A DNA stretch of 64,000 bases from an uncultured Lachnospiraceae bacterium (lineage in GTDB: Bacteria; Bacillota; Clostridia; Lachnospirales; Lachnospiraceae). Shown here one piece after another: positions 38,750 to 47,943 of the stretch; position 1 is the first letter of the stretch; every line of letters starts with the position of its first letter. The stretch spans positions 1-64,000 of the forward strand of contig CADABQ010000006.1 in NCBI GenBank assembly GCA_902786205.1, written 5' to 3'. The translations under genes were made by a program, and so were the position numbers. The notes beneath the pieces are model-generated. The model did not search any database and was not told the origin of the DNA. It was given only the letters and a program-made list of their open reading frames with translations.

Positions 38750-39646
38750 TTATTGAATTCTGTCCATAATTTGAGAGTTATAGTTTGCATCCTTAAGCTC
38801 CCCAATATTACGTCCCTGCAAAGATTCATTTACATATTTATGTTTTAATGGAACCTTCTCGTTTGCCTTCATTTGAAACCATTCATACTCCACATCTACA
38901 TGTCCAATATCTAGCGCCTGATAACCTTTTTTTGCCAAATCATATGCTAAAATAGTTGCCGTCGGTCCAAGAGCAAGTAAAATTAACGTATCCTTCTCTA
39001 ACAGACACGCCCGCTCCAACAATTCCTCATATTTCGCAAACGCATTTGTTGCTGGTGCTAATATCCTCTGAACCGATGCAGCAGTAGAAAATAAATCATT
39101 TCCTACTCCTAATCTAGACTTTTCCCCTTCTATTAACACAACTTTCCTGTTTTCCCAAATTTTCTTTAACCAAAAAAAACGTTTGGCACACGGGGATTTA
39201 TCCAAATAATCCATATAAGGGCGTGTCATGTTCGTATTGTAATACATTTTCCCCGGCTTTAAAAAACGCATCCATTCTTTTCGATATTTTCCCATAAAAC
39301 ATCCCCAAAATTCTCGTCCATAAGCGTTAAACTTTTTTAAGTCTCCAAAGGTATCGGATAGACACACAATATGTCCTTCTAAATCGCTTTTACATATTTC
39401 AAGCAAACGTGCCTGCATCTCTTTGGAAAAATCTTGAAATGAATTTTGCGAAATACCTGCCATCCATTTAAATTCCCCATCCCCAAAACGACTAACCGAA
39501 ACATGTTCTGTTAAAATTTTTTCATATGTGGCTTCTATCGATTGAATCTGCGGCTTTCCAATAAAACCTTTTGTAAGATTATCCTTTCCGATCCAAAAAG
39601 TACAATAAACAAAATGTTTGATTTTTTTTATAATACCTACCGCCAT
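38750..39646 (-). CDS. GT-D (DUF1792/SP_1767 type) glycosyltransferase
   Basis: This is 298 residues from the ATG at 39646, preceded by AGGAGGGAAAAA (the frame opens at 39667). It matches the C-terminal half of the neighbouring fusion along its length, with RFGDGEFKWMAG, NTNMTRPYMDYLDKS, EGEKSRLGVGNDL and LLALGPTATILAYDL all conserved. The metal-binding DGE motif is intact in both copies. The two genes lie 28 bp apart, which suggests tandem duplication followed by fusion to a GT2 domain or loss of it. Confidence 0.85.
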   Translation of the reverse strand: MAVGIIKKIKHFVYCTFWIGKDNLTKGFIGKPQIQSIEATYEKILTEHVSVSRFGDGEFKWMAGISQNSFQDFSKEMQARLLEICKSDLEGHIVCLSDTFGDLKKFNAYGREFWGCFMGKYRKEWMRFLKPGKMYYNTNMTRPYMDYLDKSPCAKRFFWLKKIWENRKVVLIEGEKSRLGVGNDLFSTAASVQRILAPATNAFAKYEELLERACLLEKDTLILLALGPTATILAYDLAKKGYQALDIGHVDVEYEWFQMKANEKVPLKHKYVNESLQGRNIGELKDANYNSQIMDRIQ

Positions 39647-39713
39647 TTTTTCCCTCCTGTATAGCAATTTTTAGAACAACGTAGACAATTTCACATCCCC
39701 GCAAAGCATTTTT

Positions 39714-41291
39714 CTATAAAGTAAATTTAGTCAAAATCTTTTTTAAATACCGAAACTCCTCTGTTTTTCGATACAACAGAAAAAAAATCAAATTAGGAAT
39801 TAACATTGTACAAATGGATAATCCCAAAAATGGCAGACCAATTTCTCTTGCTCTTGCCAAAATTGTGACTCCCACCGTTGCCTGCATACGTTCCATCGGT
39901 AAAATCACCCTTTGCAATCCCCAACATAGCATTCCAGAAAAGAGTACCACTCCAAGATACTGTAAACCATTTCGATAGTATTCCCACACTCTCACCTGAA
40001 ACAATTCTCGATATACAATAGAAGGACGCACAAATGTCTCAATCAGACCGGTAAGCACAGTCCCCACATAAACCCCCGGTAATCCAAGATATTTAGCACC
40101 TAAAATAGAAATGCTTAAATTAGAAAAAGCGGTAACTAAAGCAAGCCACTTATCCTGCTCAAATATTCCACCGGCTACTTTTACATTGTAAATTGCACTT
40201 CTATGTCCACTTAAATAATTATGAAACATAATCAAAAAAATAGTAATCGACAAAGTTGTATATCCTTTTCCCAGCCAAATAACAATAAAAGGCGTCATTA
40301 AAGTAAACAGTGCAATCGAAGTAAACCCATATACCCAAAAAATTAAAAATCGAAAATTCTTAAAAGCTCTATACTGCCTTTCCCTTCCCTCAGATGCTAT
40401 TAAATTTCCAAAACTGGCCGTTTGGGAATTCATAAGAATATTCATAAATCCATTTATATTTCGAATCAATGTATTATAGTTTCCAATTAAACCAGACGTT
40501 GCTGCATTGATCACCCAAGTTATTATAATGTTGTCGGTTGCATTCACACAGATAGAACCAATCCTTGAAATCACTAATGCCTTTACATTTTTCACAATAG
40601 GCGCAATTTCCTTTTTCGATATTGTTTTTACATTCTTATCTTTTAAATATGGATATAACCGATTCATATACCAATTAGTAACGATATTTTGCACCAATTG
40701 TACCACGGCTCCACTCAAACAATAACACAAAAAGTTTTGCGTCAGAAACAAACTAATAAGTTGTCCAGTCTGACAGAGCAAATTAAAAATTAAATTTATA
40801 TTGGTGAATATATATCCCTTTTGTTCTGCATTGGACAGACTATACTTATAAGACACAAAGTAAGAACAAACTGTGTTAAATAAATACAGCAGATAAATAA
40901 CATAAATGTTTCCGCCCGCACCAATAATGTCTTCCGAAGAAAGCATATGCGGGAGAATTGGCATAATCGCAATTCCAATCACGCCAATAACCAACGCAAT
41001 CACGCGATACGCATTCTTATAAAATTGCATGTAAGATTTTATTATTTCTATCTCTTTGTCCGCTACAAGTTTATATAGACTGAAATTCATCGCAGTGCCA
41101 ATTCCAAGCTCAGCAAAGGAAAGCATCGTCAAAATTTCTGTAAATACGCTTTTAATTCCATTATTTGCCAATCCTAGATATTTAATAAAAAAGGTTCTTG
41201 ACACAAAACTATACAGCATTACTACAACACGGCTAAACGTTCCCCATGCAATGTTTTTTCCCATTTTTTCGATTCTTCCTCCAGAAGCCAT
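39714..41291 (-). CDS. Oligosaccharide flippase (Wzx-like, MATE/MVF superfamily)
   Basis: This 525-residue protein has about 12-14 predicted transmembrane segments. The N-terminal signature (GTFSRVVVMLYSFVSRTFFI) belongs to the polysaccharide-transporter group of the flippase superfamily. It would move undecaprenyl-linked repeat units to the outer leaflet. It is the only flippase-like gene in the locus. An alternative start at MGKNIAW, about nine codons in, has GGAGGAAG upstream. Confidence 0.87.
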   Translation of the reverse strand: MASGGRIEKMGKNIAWGTFSRVVVMLYSFVSRTFFIKYLGLANNGIKSVFTEILTMLSFAELGIGTAMNFSLYKLVADKEIEIIKSYMQFYKNAYRVIALVIGVIGIAIMPILPHMLSSEDIIGAGGNIYVIYLLYLFNTVCSYFVSYKYSLSNAEQKGYIFTNINLIFNLLCQTGQLISLFLTQNFLCYCLSGAVVQLVQNIVTNWYMNRLYPYLKDKNVKTISKKEIAPIVKNVKALVISRIGSICVNATDNIIITWVINAATSGLIGNYNTLIRNINGFMNILMNSQTASFGNLIASEGRERQYRAFKNFRFLIFWVYGFTSIALFTLMTPFIVIWLGKGYTTLSITIFLIMFHNYLSGHRSAIYNVKVAGGIFEQDKWLALVTAFSNLSISILGAKYLGLPGVYVGTVLTGLIETFVRPSIVYRELFQVRVWEYYRNGLQYLGVVLFSGMLCWGLQRVILPMERMQATVGVTILARAREIGLPFLGLSICTMLIPNLIFFLLYRKTEEFRYLKKILTKFTL

Positions 41292-41306
41292 ATAACACCA
41301 TCCTAT

Positions 41307-42353
41307 CTATTGATTATTGCTAATTTTTTGCCTGATTCTCGTACATAACAATAACAAATGCACCCACTTTTTTTTGAGTAACCATAATACCAGTCTTTGC
41401 TTTTTGGTAAGAGGCTGCTCCAAAAATTCGCTTTGTAATGGATCTGTTGCGATTTGCTCTGCAATATAGAAAAGTTCCTTATACACCTGTTTTTTTGACG
41501 GGGCGCCTGGACGTACAAAGTTTACCAGACTACCAATGCAGACATCTATATAACTACCGACAAAGCGCTTCTTTAATGCTTCATACTTTCCTGCTTCCTC
41601 TAAAAAGGATTTTAAGCGCATCTGATTTTCCATTCCTTCCTGAAATTGATTTTTACGGTAGCTCGAAAGTGTCGTGTCTTCCCAACGAACATAATGGTAC
41701 AAAGGCTCTCTGATAATGGAGATTTTCTCCAATTTGCTATAAAAACGAATAGAAAAATCAAAATCTTCTGCTATCTGTATTAATGGATCAAACATTACCT
41801 CTGTTTGCTTCCAGGCCTTTCGATCCACACAAATTCTCCATACAGCTCCAAAAATGTTTGTTGGTACCACATCCTCTGGATATACTTTAATCATCCACGG
41901 AATCAACTGTTCCCAAATTTCTTTTAACGTAAGTATCGTACCTGTCTTCCAAGGAAGAAGCTCCTCCTTTTTTTCTTTTCCACTCTCCGAAAAAAAAGAA
42001 CATAAAACCGCCTGACTCTCTTTTTTTTCCAAGGAAGTTACCATTTTTTCATAAGCGTCTGGCTCCAGATAATCATCCACATCTAAAAAGGTGAGATACT
42101 TGCCTACTGCTTTATGCATTCCTAGATTTCTGGCAGCAGAAACACCTTTGTTTTCTGTATCGATTACATGTATTCTCGAATCTACTCTGTTCCACTTTTC
42201 TAACTTTTGTAAGCTATGATCCGTAGAACCATCATTAATAACAAGCACTTCTAGATCTGATAACGTCTGCGACAGTACACTTTTCATAGCTCGATCAATA
42301 TATGTTTCTCTATTATAAACTGGTACAATTACACTTAGCTTAATCTGCTTCAA
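41307..42353 (-). CDS. Family 2 glycosyltransferase
   Basis: This 348-residue GT-A enzyme has IVPVYNRETYIDRAMKS, LVINDGSTDHSLQKLEKW, the metal site FLDVDDYL and ARNLGMHKAVG. The start appears to be TTG, preceded by AGAGAGG about ten bases upstream. It lies 15 bp before the flippase gene in transcription order. The C-terminal region is basic with a short hydrophobic patch, consistent with peripheral membrane association. Confidence 0.87.
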   Translation of the reverse strand: MKQIKLSVIVPVYNRETYIDRAMKSVLSQTLSDLEVLVINDGSTDHSLQKLEKWNRVDSRIHVIDTENKGVSAARNLGMHKAVGKYLTFLDVDDYLEPDAYEKMVTSLEKKESQAVLCSFFSESGKEKKEELLPWKTGTILTLKEIWEQLIPWMIKVYPEDVVPTNIFGAVWRICVDRKAWKQTEVMFDPLIQIAEDFDFSIRFYSKLEKISIIREPLYHYVRWEDTTLSSYRKNQFQEGMENQMRLKSFLEEAGKYEALKKRFVGSYIDVCIGSLVNFVRPGAPSKKQVYKELFYIAEQIATDPLQSEFLEQPLTKKQRLVLWLLKKKWVHLLLLCTRIRQKISNNQ

Positions 42354-42406
42354 AAAAAGATGCCTCTCTTCCCTACTATTTGCACTTTCTTCCTATTTGT
42401 GCATGC

Positions 42407-43462
42407 CTAATTTTTTGCAAGTATATCTCGTAACTTAACTTTATATTTCGCTACAGAAAATTGAATTGTCTTTTTCCCATATGCCCAGATTCCCATTTGC
42501 TTCTTTAAACATTTTATCTCTTTTCTTTTCTTTAATAAGGCTAGACAGCGTTTTTTTTGCTCACTTGTCATCTGTCCACTCTTTATCTCTATCCTTTCTG
42601 ATACATATACTCTTAATAGATACTCCTCTATCTGTCTTGCATACCTTTCATAGAATCCCTGTTCCTGATAAAACTGTTTATATTTTGTAAATAAGAACAA
42701 ACTCTTTTCCATATATTGCAAATACTTTTTTTCCTCTTTCTTACCTTTTGCCTGCCTGTACATTAGAGAATCTTTATTATATCGACGATAATAATACAAT
42801 GGCTCCTCCAAAACTTGAATTTGATTGCAGCCTCCAAGATAATATAGATTAAAAATAAAATCCTCTCCAAAATCCAAATCTGCTAAAAACTGTAACTCTC
42901 CTATTTTTTCACGCTTAAATAATTTATTCCACAGCACACCATATTGAAAAGAATAGGGCTGTTTCATAATTTCTTTTAAAAATCTTTTTTTTCCATACAT
43001 TCCAGAAGTCGTTTCTGTTTTAGAAATTCTTTTAAAATTTGTATTTTCTTCATAAAATCCACATATCACTAGATCTGCTCTACTATCCTCCAGTGCATCT
43101 ACTAATTTTTCAATCATATGTAATGCTAACCGATCATCGCTGTCTACAAATTGCACATATGTTCCGCTAGCAATTGCAAGACCAGCATTTCGCGCCATGG
43201 AAACTCCCTGATTTCTTTCATGAAGTACCCTTACACGCGAATCTTTTTTCGCATATTCCTCACAAATTTTTCCACATCGATCGGGAGAACCATCCTCAAT
43301 CAAAATGATTTCTAAATTTTGATAACTTTGTCGCACGATTGAATCCAAACACATTTTTAAATATCTTTCTGCCCTATAAACCGGTACGATTACAGATACC
43401 TTCTTTGTATGTTTTCCTTCCTTCACAACATCTGTCTTTCCACATGACTTTATAATTTCCAC
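42407..43462 (-). CDS. Family 2 glycosyltransferase
   Basis: This 351-residue GT-A enzyme has IVPVYRAERYLKMCLDSIV, IEDGSPDRCGKICEEYAK, FVDSDDRL and ARNAGLAIASG. The start is uncertain: the GTG at 43462 lies very close to its GAAGG site, and a later GTG (before KEGKHTKK) is possible. Five of the GT2 proteins in this stretch share the same layout, pointing to a family expanded by local duplication. Confidence 0.85.
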   Translation of the reverse strand: MEIIKSCGKTDVVKEGKHTKKVSVIVPVYRAERYLKMCLDSIVRQSYQNLEIILIEDGSPDRCGKICEEYAKKDSRVRVLHERNQGVSMARNAGLAIASGTYVQFVDSDDRLALHMIEKLVDALEDSRADLVICGFYEENTNFKRISKTETTSGMYGKKRFLKEIMKQPYSFQYGVLWNKLFKREKIGELQFLADLDFGEDFIFNLYYLGGCNQIQVLEEPLYYYRRYNKDSLMYRQAKGKKEEKKYLQYMEKSLFLFTKYKQFYQEQGFYERYARQIEEYLLRVYVSERIEIKSGQMTSEQKKRCLALLKKRKEIKCLKKQMGIWAYGKKTIQFSVAKYKVKLRDILAKN

Positions 43463-43484
43463 TCCCTTCTTTTACCCAAATATA

Positions 43485-43527
43485 GTAACTGTTTAGCCGG
43501 GGTCATTCCTGCCTGGCTGAGCTATTA
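43485..43527. repeat. Palindromic repeat unit at a gene 3' end
   Basis: GTAACTGTTTAGCC and GGCTGAGCTATTAC are imperfect inverted arms (10 of 14 pairs) around a 15-base centre. The unit overlaps the last codons of the GT2 gene ending at 43503. Similar units occur at about 2784-2817 and 10812-10845, each at the 3' end of a minus-strand gene. Confidence 0.5.
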
Positions 43528-44513
43528 CAAAATATACGAAAGATAATATATATAAGATTGCTCTGCTTTTGTCGTATTAAAATTTTTAATAAGCACTCTG
43601 GTTTTGGTAATTTTTCACAGCGTTCATAAGCATTTCGCACTTCCTCATTCTTTATCCATTCCTCTAGCTTTTTTCTTTTTTCTAATTTCGATACCTGTTT
43701 TGCCTGCACCAGATACTTCATTGCCAAACGGATTTCTCTCAAAAAAGTGATATCCTTCCATTGTTTTTCTTTTTTTAAATCTAAACTTTCTTTACAAAAT
43801 GCAAGTACTTTTTTATGTAACTCCATTGTTTTTTCAAACTTATCTTCCCTATATTGCATCGCAAGAGAATTTTTATTTTCTATGCAATACTGATATCCAG
43901 CCTGTTCCATTACAACAATCTTTTCACACGCTTTTATATAACTTAGATTAAACAGCAAATCCTCCCCAAGAGATTGTCCAATTGGAAATCCCTCTACTAT
44001 TTTTTCCTTTTTATATAATTTATTCCATACGGTACTAATCAAGCATTGATTGTAGAGAGGGAAAAATGCATAGGAAAATGTTTTTAGATTTGCAAACACT
44101 TGGCATTTTGGAACCTTTTGTTTCATCCTTCCATTTTTGTGTCTTGTATAACCTGCAATGATTAAATCACATTGTTCTGCCTGCATATTCTTTATAAGAG
44201 CTTCCAGATAATCCTTTGTCACATAGTCATCGCAATCTATAAATTGAATATATTTGCCTGTTGCTTCTTCTATTCCTCGATTTCTTGTAGCAGATACCCC
44301 CTCCTTTTTTTTATCTATTACACGAATCCTTTCGTCCCTTTCGCAGAATTCCTGGCAAATTTTTAAACTGTCATCTTCGGAACCATCATTTAGCAAAAGT
44401 AATTCATAATCTGTAAAATTTTGCCGACAAATACTATTTACGCATCGTGGCAACGTTTTTTCACCATTATAAACAGGTACTATGATACTAACGACAGGCT
44501 GCCTGTTTCTCAT
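43503..44513 (-). CDS. Family 2 glycosyltransferase
   Basis: This 336-residue GT-A enzyme has IVPVYNGEKTLPRCVNSIC, LLNDGSEDDSLKICQEF, the metal site FIDCDDYV and ATRNRGIEEATG. The ATG follows GGAGGAAGAAAACA and overlaps the end of the upstream polymerase-like gene by 26 bp. Its last residues (NSSARQE) are encoded by the palindromic repeat unit, so its C-terminus may have been altered by that insertion. Confidence 0.87.
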   Translation of the reverse strand: MRNRQPVVSIIVPVYNGEKTLPRCVNSICRQNFTDYELLLLNDGSEDDSLKICQEFCERDERIRVIDKKKEGVSATRNRGIEEATGKYIQFIDCDDYVTKDYLEALIKNMQAEQCDLIIAGYTRHKNGRMKQKVPKCQVFANLKTFSYAFFPLYNQCLISTVWNKLYKKEKIVEGFPIGQSLGEDLLFNLSYIKACEKIVVMEQAGYQYCIENKNSLAMQYREDKFEKTMELHKKVLAFCKESLDLKKEKQWKDITFLREIRLAMKYLVQAKQVSKLEKRKKLEEWIKNEEVRNAYERCEKLPKPECLLKILIRQKQSNLIYIIFRIFCNSSARQE

Positions 44514-45651
44514 TGTTTTCTTCCTCCCTTCTATTTTCTAAGCGTTGAAAACTTTCTATTATGATAAGTAAAAGGAACCAATAAAACGTATTTTCAATAC
44601 AGGTGGACGCAACCATAACCGTAAAATAACTGGTCATAAGAAAAAAACTTTTTTGGTTTCTCTTTGCTATATTAAAATAAGCATTTACAAAGACAAACAA
44701 ACCAACGATTGTAGTTTCTATTAAAAATCGCATCATATCACAATGCAATCGGTGAATATCAAAACCAATTTGAACCAACATATAGTGTGTCATTCCAAGC
44801 CCTGTCATATTTTGTTCCAAATCACAAATTTGATTCAACTGATTAAAACGCCCCATTGTAAATCCATTTAAATCCATGCCAAACTGATTTTCAAACCATA
44901 TGGCAAAAGAATCCGAAAGAATAATCGTAACAAATACTGGTGAAAGAATGAAAACCGTTTTTACAAAGAATTCCACTCCCTTGCTTACCGGCTTACTTTT
45001 TAAAAACGGGTTTAAAATAATAAACACAACCATAAAAATCAAATTTAATCGTTTAAAAGCCATAACATTAAATACACCAGCTAAAATAGAATGTATTCTC
45101 TTTTTTCTTGCATAATAATAAACAAAACACATAAAAAACACATCCGACATACTAGACTCCCATGGTGAATAAGATTCAACAAAGGAAAGACTTAAAAAAT
45201 TTTCTAATGTAAAAGACGATGGCTTCATGATTAAAATGAAATTGAGTAAAAATCCCCAAAATATAAAATGAATGTAATAATCAAAATTATCACTGGCATC
45301 TAAATTTACAATCACAAAAATATAGAACGCTGGCATGAAAATGTAAAAGATATCTTTCCACATAAATAAATGGTATCCATTAAATGGAATAGCACAAATT
45401 GAAATCACTGCAAATACTACTACAACCAAACTAATTTGAAAAAATGTATAGGTATCCCATTTTACTTTTTTAGAATCCTTTTTATATCCAAATGCATAAT
45501 AAAGTAATGGCATCAATCCAGAAACCAAAGAAAATATCCAAAATATATATTTATAATTATCTCGTAAATTTCCATTATAATCACCAACAAACCAGGAAAT
45601 TGCAAATAAAGCAAATGTTACTCTTGTAAATGTTGCATTTAGTTTTAACAT
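44488..45651 (-). CDS. Multi-spanning membrane protein, probable polysaccharide polymerase (Wzy-like)
   Basis: This is 387 residues from the ATG at 45651 (GGAAAGGTGTGAAGAA upstream; a TTG at 45669 is the alternative). It has about ten to eleven hydrophobic segments spread over its whole length and a larger extracytoplasmic loop near residues 255-300. Sequence similarity to known Wzy proteins is typically poor, so the call rests on topology and on being the only such gene beside the flippase and transferases. Confidence 0.65.
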   Translation of the reverse strand: MLKLNATFTRVTFALFAISWFVGDYNGNLRDNYKYIFWIFSLVSGLMPLLYYAFGYKKDSKKVKWDTYTFFQISLVVVVFAVISICAIPFNGYHLFMWKDIFYIFMPAFYIFVIVNLDASDNFDYYIHFIFWGFLLNFILIMKPSSFTLENFLSLSFVESYSPWESSMSDVFFMCFVYYYARKKRIHSILAGVFNVMAFKRLNLIFMVVFIILNPFLKSKPVSKGVEFFVKTVFILSPVFVTIILSDSFAIWFENQFGMDLNGFTMGRFNQLNQICDLEQNMTGLGMTHYMLVQIGFDIHRLHCDMMRFLIETTIVGLFVFVNAYFNIAKRNQKSFFLMTSYFTVMVASTCIENTFYWFLLLIIIESFQRLENRREEENNEKQAACR

Positions 45652-45707
45652 TTCTTCACACCTTTCCAAATGTATTTATCCTCAGGTACTAACCCCCTTT
45701 CTTCTTT

Positions 45708-45838
45708 ATGTACTCTCGGAGTCTCTTTGTGCCTGATTTTGCAAAATGGTTTTTTGTCAGATATGCACAAATTTATGAGGCGTACGTGGAGCGTACGTTG
45801 ATTAAAAAGTGGGTGCAAGGGAGATTCCGAGAGTACAT
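45708..45838 (+). mobile_element. MITE-like element, copy 3
   Basis: This 131-bp element is almost identical to copy 2 apart from an extra block that contains AAAAGTGGGTGCA. It has 18-bp terminal inverted repeats and a CTTT duplication (45704-45707 and 45839-45842). The right-hand duplication overlaps the stop codon of the GT14-like gene at 45841. Confidence 0.85.
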
Positions 45839-45840
45839 CT

Positions 45841-46758
45841 TTATCTGCCTACTAAATTTTTTTGCAAAAGATAATTACTCAACTTTTGTATAATCTCCTC
45901 ATCTACGGTCGGATCAAATTTTCGTGCAAAGAAACATTTTGAATTTATAAGTTCTTCATACTCTTTACTCGTCCAAACATATGGTTTTCCACGCCCCCAA
46001 TCAATTTTTCTAAGACAGGCTGGTAGTTCCCCCTCTTTTCTTCCCTCTTGGTACAACCTTTTCTTGTATACCGAATTGTTTATAATTGTCTGTAAAAAAA
46101 CCTCATCACAACATCTTGTATATCTAAAATATTTTCTAATCCATTTTTCTTGTTTTACCACCTCCTGTGCCAGTTGGTGGGTTATACTAAACCACTCCGG
46201 TCCCTTTTGGAGTTCTATTTTCTGACCTTTCAAGCGATCTACTCCAAAACAACGCTGCACCTTTAAAGAAACTAAATCCATCAAATACAATAAAATATAT
46301 TTTCCTCTTTTATAATTTCTTCCATATCGATCCTGAAAAAAATAATACTGTTTCACTCTTTGAAGCTCCTTTTTACTCGGCTCCGGCCGATCAAAAGAAA
46401 CAAACTCCTTCCCATTTTCTCTTTGAAAAAATGCGTGAATTTCATCTTGTGTTTTTATGGGCAAATCTGCACCGGATAATAAATGATAATACTGATAGTC
46501 TTCGTTTTTTATTGCCGCCTTTATTAAATTGATCGTACACTGCGCAATGGAATAACCTCCCCAATTTATTTTTATCCTTGGTATAAAAAATACCCTTGAA
46601 GCATGTACGTCACTTATAATAGCTTCCATATCTATCTTTCCTGCATCTTGATCAATATGAATATATATATCATTCCTTTTATCATCTAGTAACAGCAATT
46701 CTTTTTGCAATAATGAAAAATGCTTATGTGCCATGATTAAATACGCATGTCTGCCCAT
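45841..46758 (-). CDS. Core-2/I-branching type glycosyltransferase (GT14-like)
   Basis: This is 305 residues from the ATG at 46758 (GAGAGGAAAAAAG upstream). It matches bacterial members of the core-2/I-branching enzyme family: the N-terminal AYLIMAHKHFSLLQKEL, IYIHIDQDA, YYHLLSGADLPIKTQDEI and GPEWFSITHQLAQEVV. Such enzymes usually transfer GlcNAc or xylose-type sugars as branches. A MITE-like element abuts its stop codon. Linkage and donor are not known. Confidence 0.87.
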   Translation of the reverse strand: MGRHAYLIMAHKHFSLLQKELLLLDDKRNDIYIHIDQDAGKIDMEAIISDVHASRVFFIPRIKINWGGYSIAQCTINLIKAAIKNEDYQYYHLLSGADLPIKTQDEIHAFFQRENGKEFVSFDRPEPSKKELQRVKQYYFFQDRYGRNYKRGKYILLYLMDLVSLKVQRCFGVDRLKGQKIELQKGPEWFSITHQLAQEVVKQEKWIRKYFRYTRCCDEVFLQTIINNSVYKKRLYQEGRKEGELPACLRKIDWGRGKPYVWTSKEYEELINSKCFFARKFDPTVDEEIIQKLSNYLLQKNLVGR

Positions 46759-46778
46759 CTTTTTTCCTCTCACTAATC

Positions 46779-47861
46779 CTAATCCAATCCTAATAGCACC
46801 TGATCTAAATATGCATAACTTTCCTGTCTTATTTTCTCTTTTTTTTCCTGAACGATAGAATAATCGATTGCCGTATTTGTTAATTGCTCCATTTTATCCC
46901 ATTCCCCAAGTTGAAAAATTCGATCTGACAACGAAAACTCTTCTAACAGAGATTTTACTTTTTTTATTCTGCTGGGATTGGTTAAAAATGCTGCAAAATT
47001 TCGTTGCATAAGTATAGAAAAAACAGCACCATGAAATGTTCCAGTAAACACAAATTGTGCATTTCGAAACATTTCTATCCACTGAAACGGTGAAAGATTC
47101 ACAGTTATCGCAGAGTAATATTTTGCGTACTCTCCTGCACCCAATAGTTTTATCCGCTTCTTTTTCATAAGTGTTTTTAACCGTTCCACTCCCTCTTTTG
47201 GTAATTTATCACAATAATACATAAGAATGTACTTTTCATTTTTCCATTTTTTTGTAACGTCATCTTCATAAACGGGGAAATTATATAAAAATGTAGGATC
47301 TGCTACTCGTTTTGGTCTTTTTCCCAATACCCTTTCTACTAAAGTTTCCGCTCCTAACTCTCTTACTGATATATGTGTAAAATTATGTAATCCTTTTTGT
47401 ACATAATCTGGAATGGAATGTTCCAAATTAACGCTTCCGCAACTAGGCGCATAAGCCACAATGCGCTTTGCTTGCAGTCCTATTGCAAATTTAACACAGG
47501 ATACCGCCTTGTCCTCATAATTCCAAACTTCATCACTTCCAATTATGATAACATCCAACCCTAATTTATTAATTTTCTCTGCACAATGTACTCTTTTCGT
47601 AAGATGGAAATTTTCTTTTTCTGCTTTGGAAAATGTCTTCGGAAGTTTTATTTTCTGCACATACGCTTTCAAACTTTCCCTTTTTGCAAAAAAACGAAAA
47701 CACCCGCATACATTGATAATTTCATGCTTTCGGTTTACATAATTTATAATGAAAACGTTTGCCTGTGGATACTTTTCTACTAAATACTGCTGTAGTGCAT
47801 AGGTCTGTAAAAATGCACCATAATTTTTTATATAATGATGTGTAATAATCCCAATATTCAT
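46779..47861 (-). CDS. Polysaccharide pyruvyl transferase family protein
   Basis: This is 360 residues from the ATG at 47861 (GAGGG ten bases upstream; a start at 47891 is possible). It has the fold motifs of the PF04230 family: MNIGIITHHYIKNYGAFLQ, IIIGSDEVWN, YAPSCGSV and FTGTFHGAVFSI. Members add pyruvate ketals to surface glycans or act on related substrates. It lies between the GT4 and GT14-like transferases in the polysaccharide operon. Confidence 0.85.
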   Translation of the reverse strand: MNIGIITHHYIKNYGAFLQTYALQQYLVEKYPQANVFIINYVNRKHEIINVCGCFRFFAKRESLKAYVQKIKLPKTFSKAEKENFHLTKRVHCAEKINKLGLDVIIIGSDEVWNYEDKAVSCVKFAIGLQAKRIVAYAPSCGSVNLEHSIPDYVQKGLHNFTHISVRELGAETLVERVLGKRPKRVADPTFLYNFPVYEDDVTKKWKNEKYILMYYCDKLPKEGVERLKTLMKKKRIKLLGAGEYAKYYSAITVNLSPFQWIEMFRNAQFVFTGTFHGAVFSILMQRNFAAFLTNPSRIKKVKSLLEEFSLSDRIFQLGEWDKMEQLTNTAIDYSIVQEKKEKIRQESYAYLDQVLLGLD

Positions 47862-47943
47862 TCTATTTTGTCCCTCTTCTTCCAAATACATACCTACTGA
47901 TATACTGCTGTTGTATCTCTCACTTTTCTTTGCCTACTTCTAC

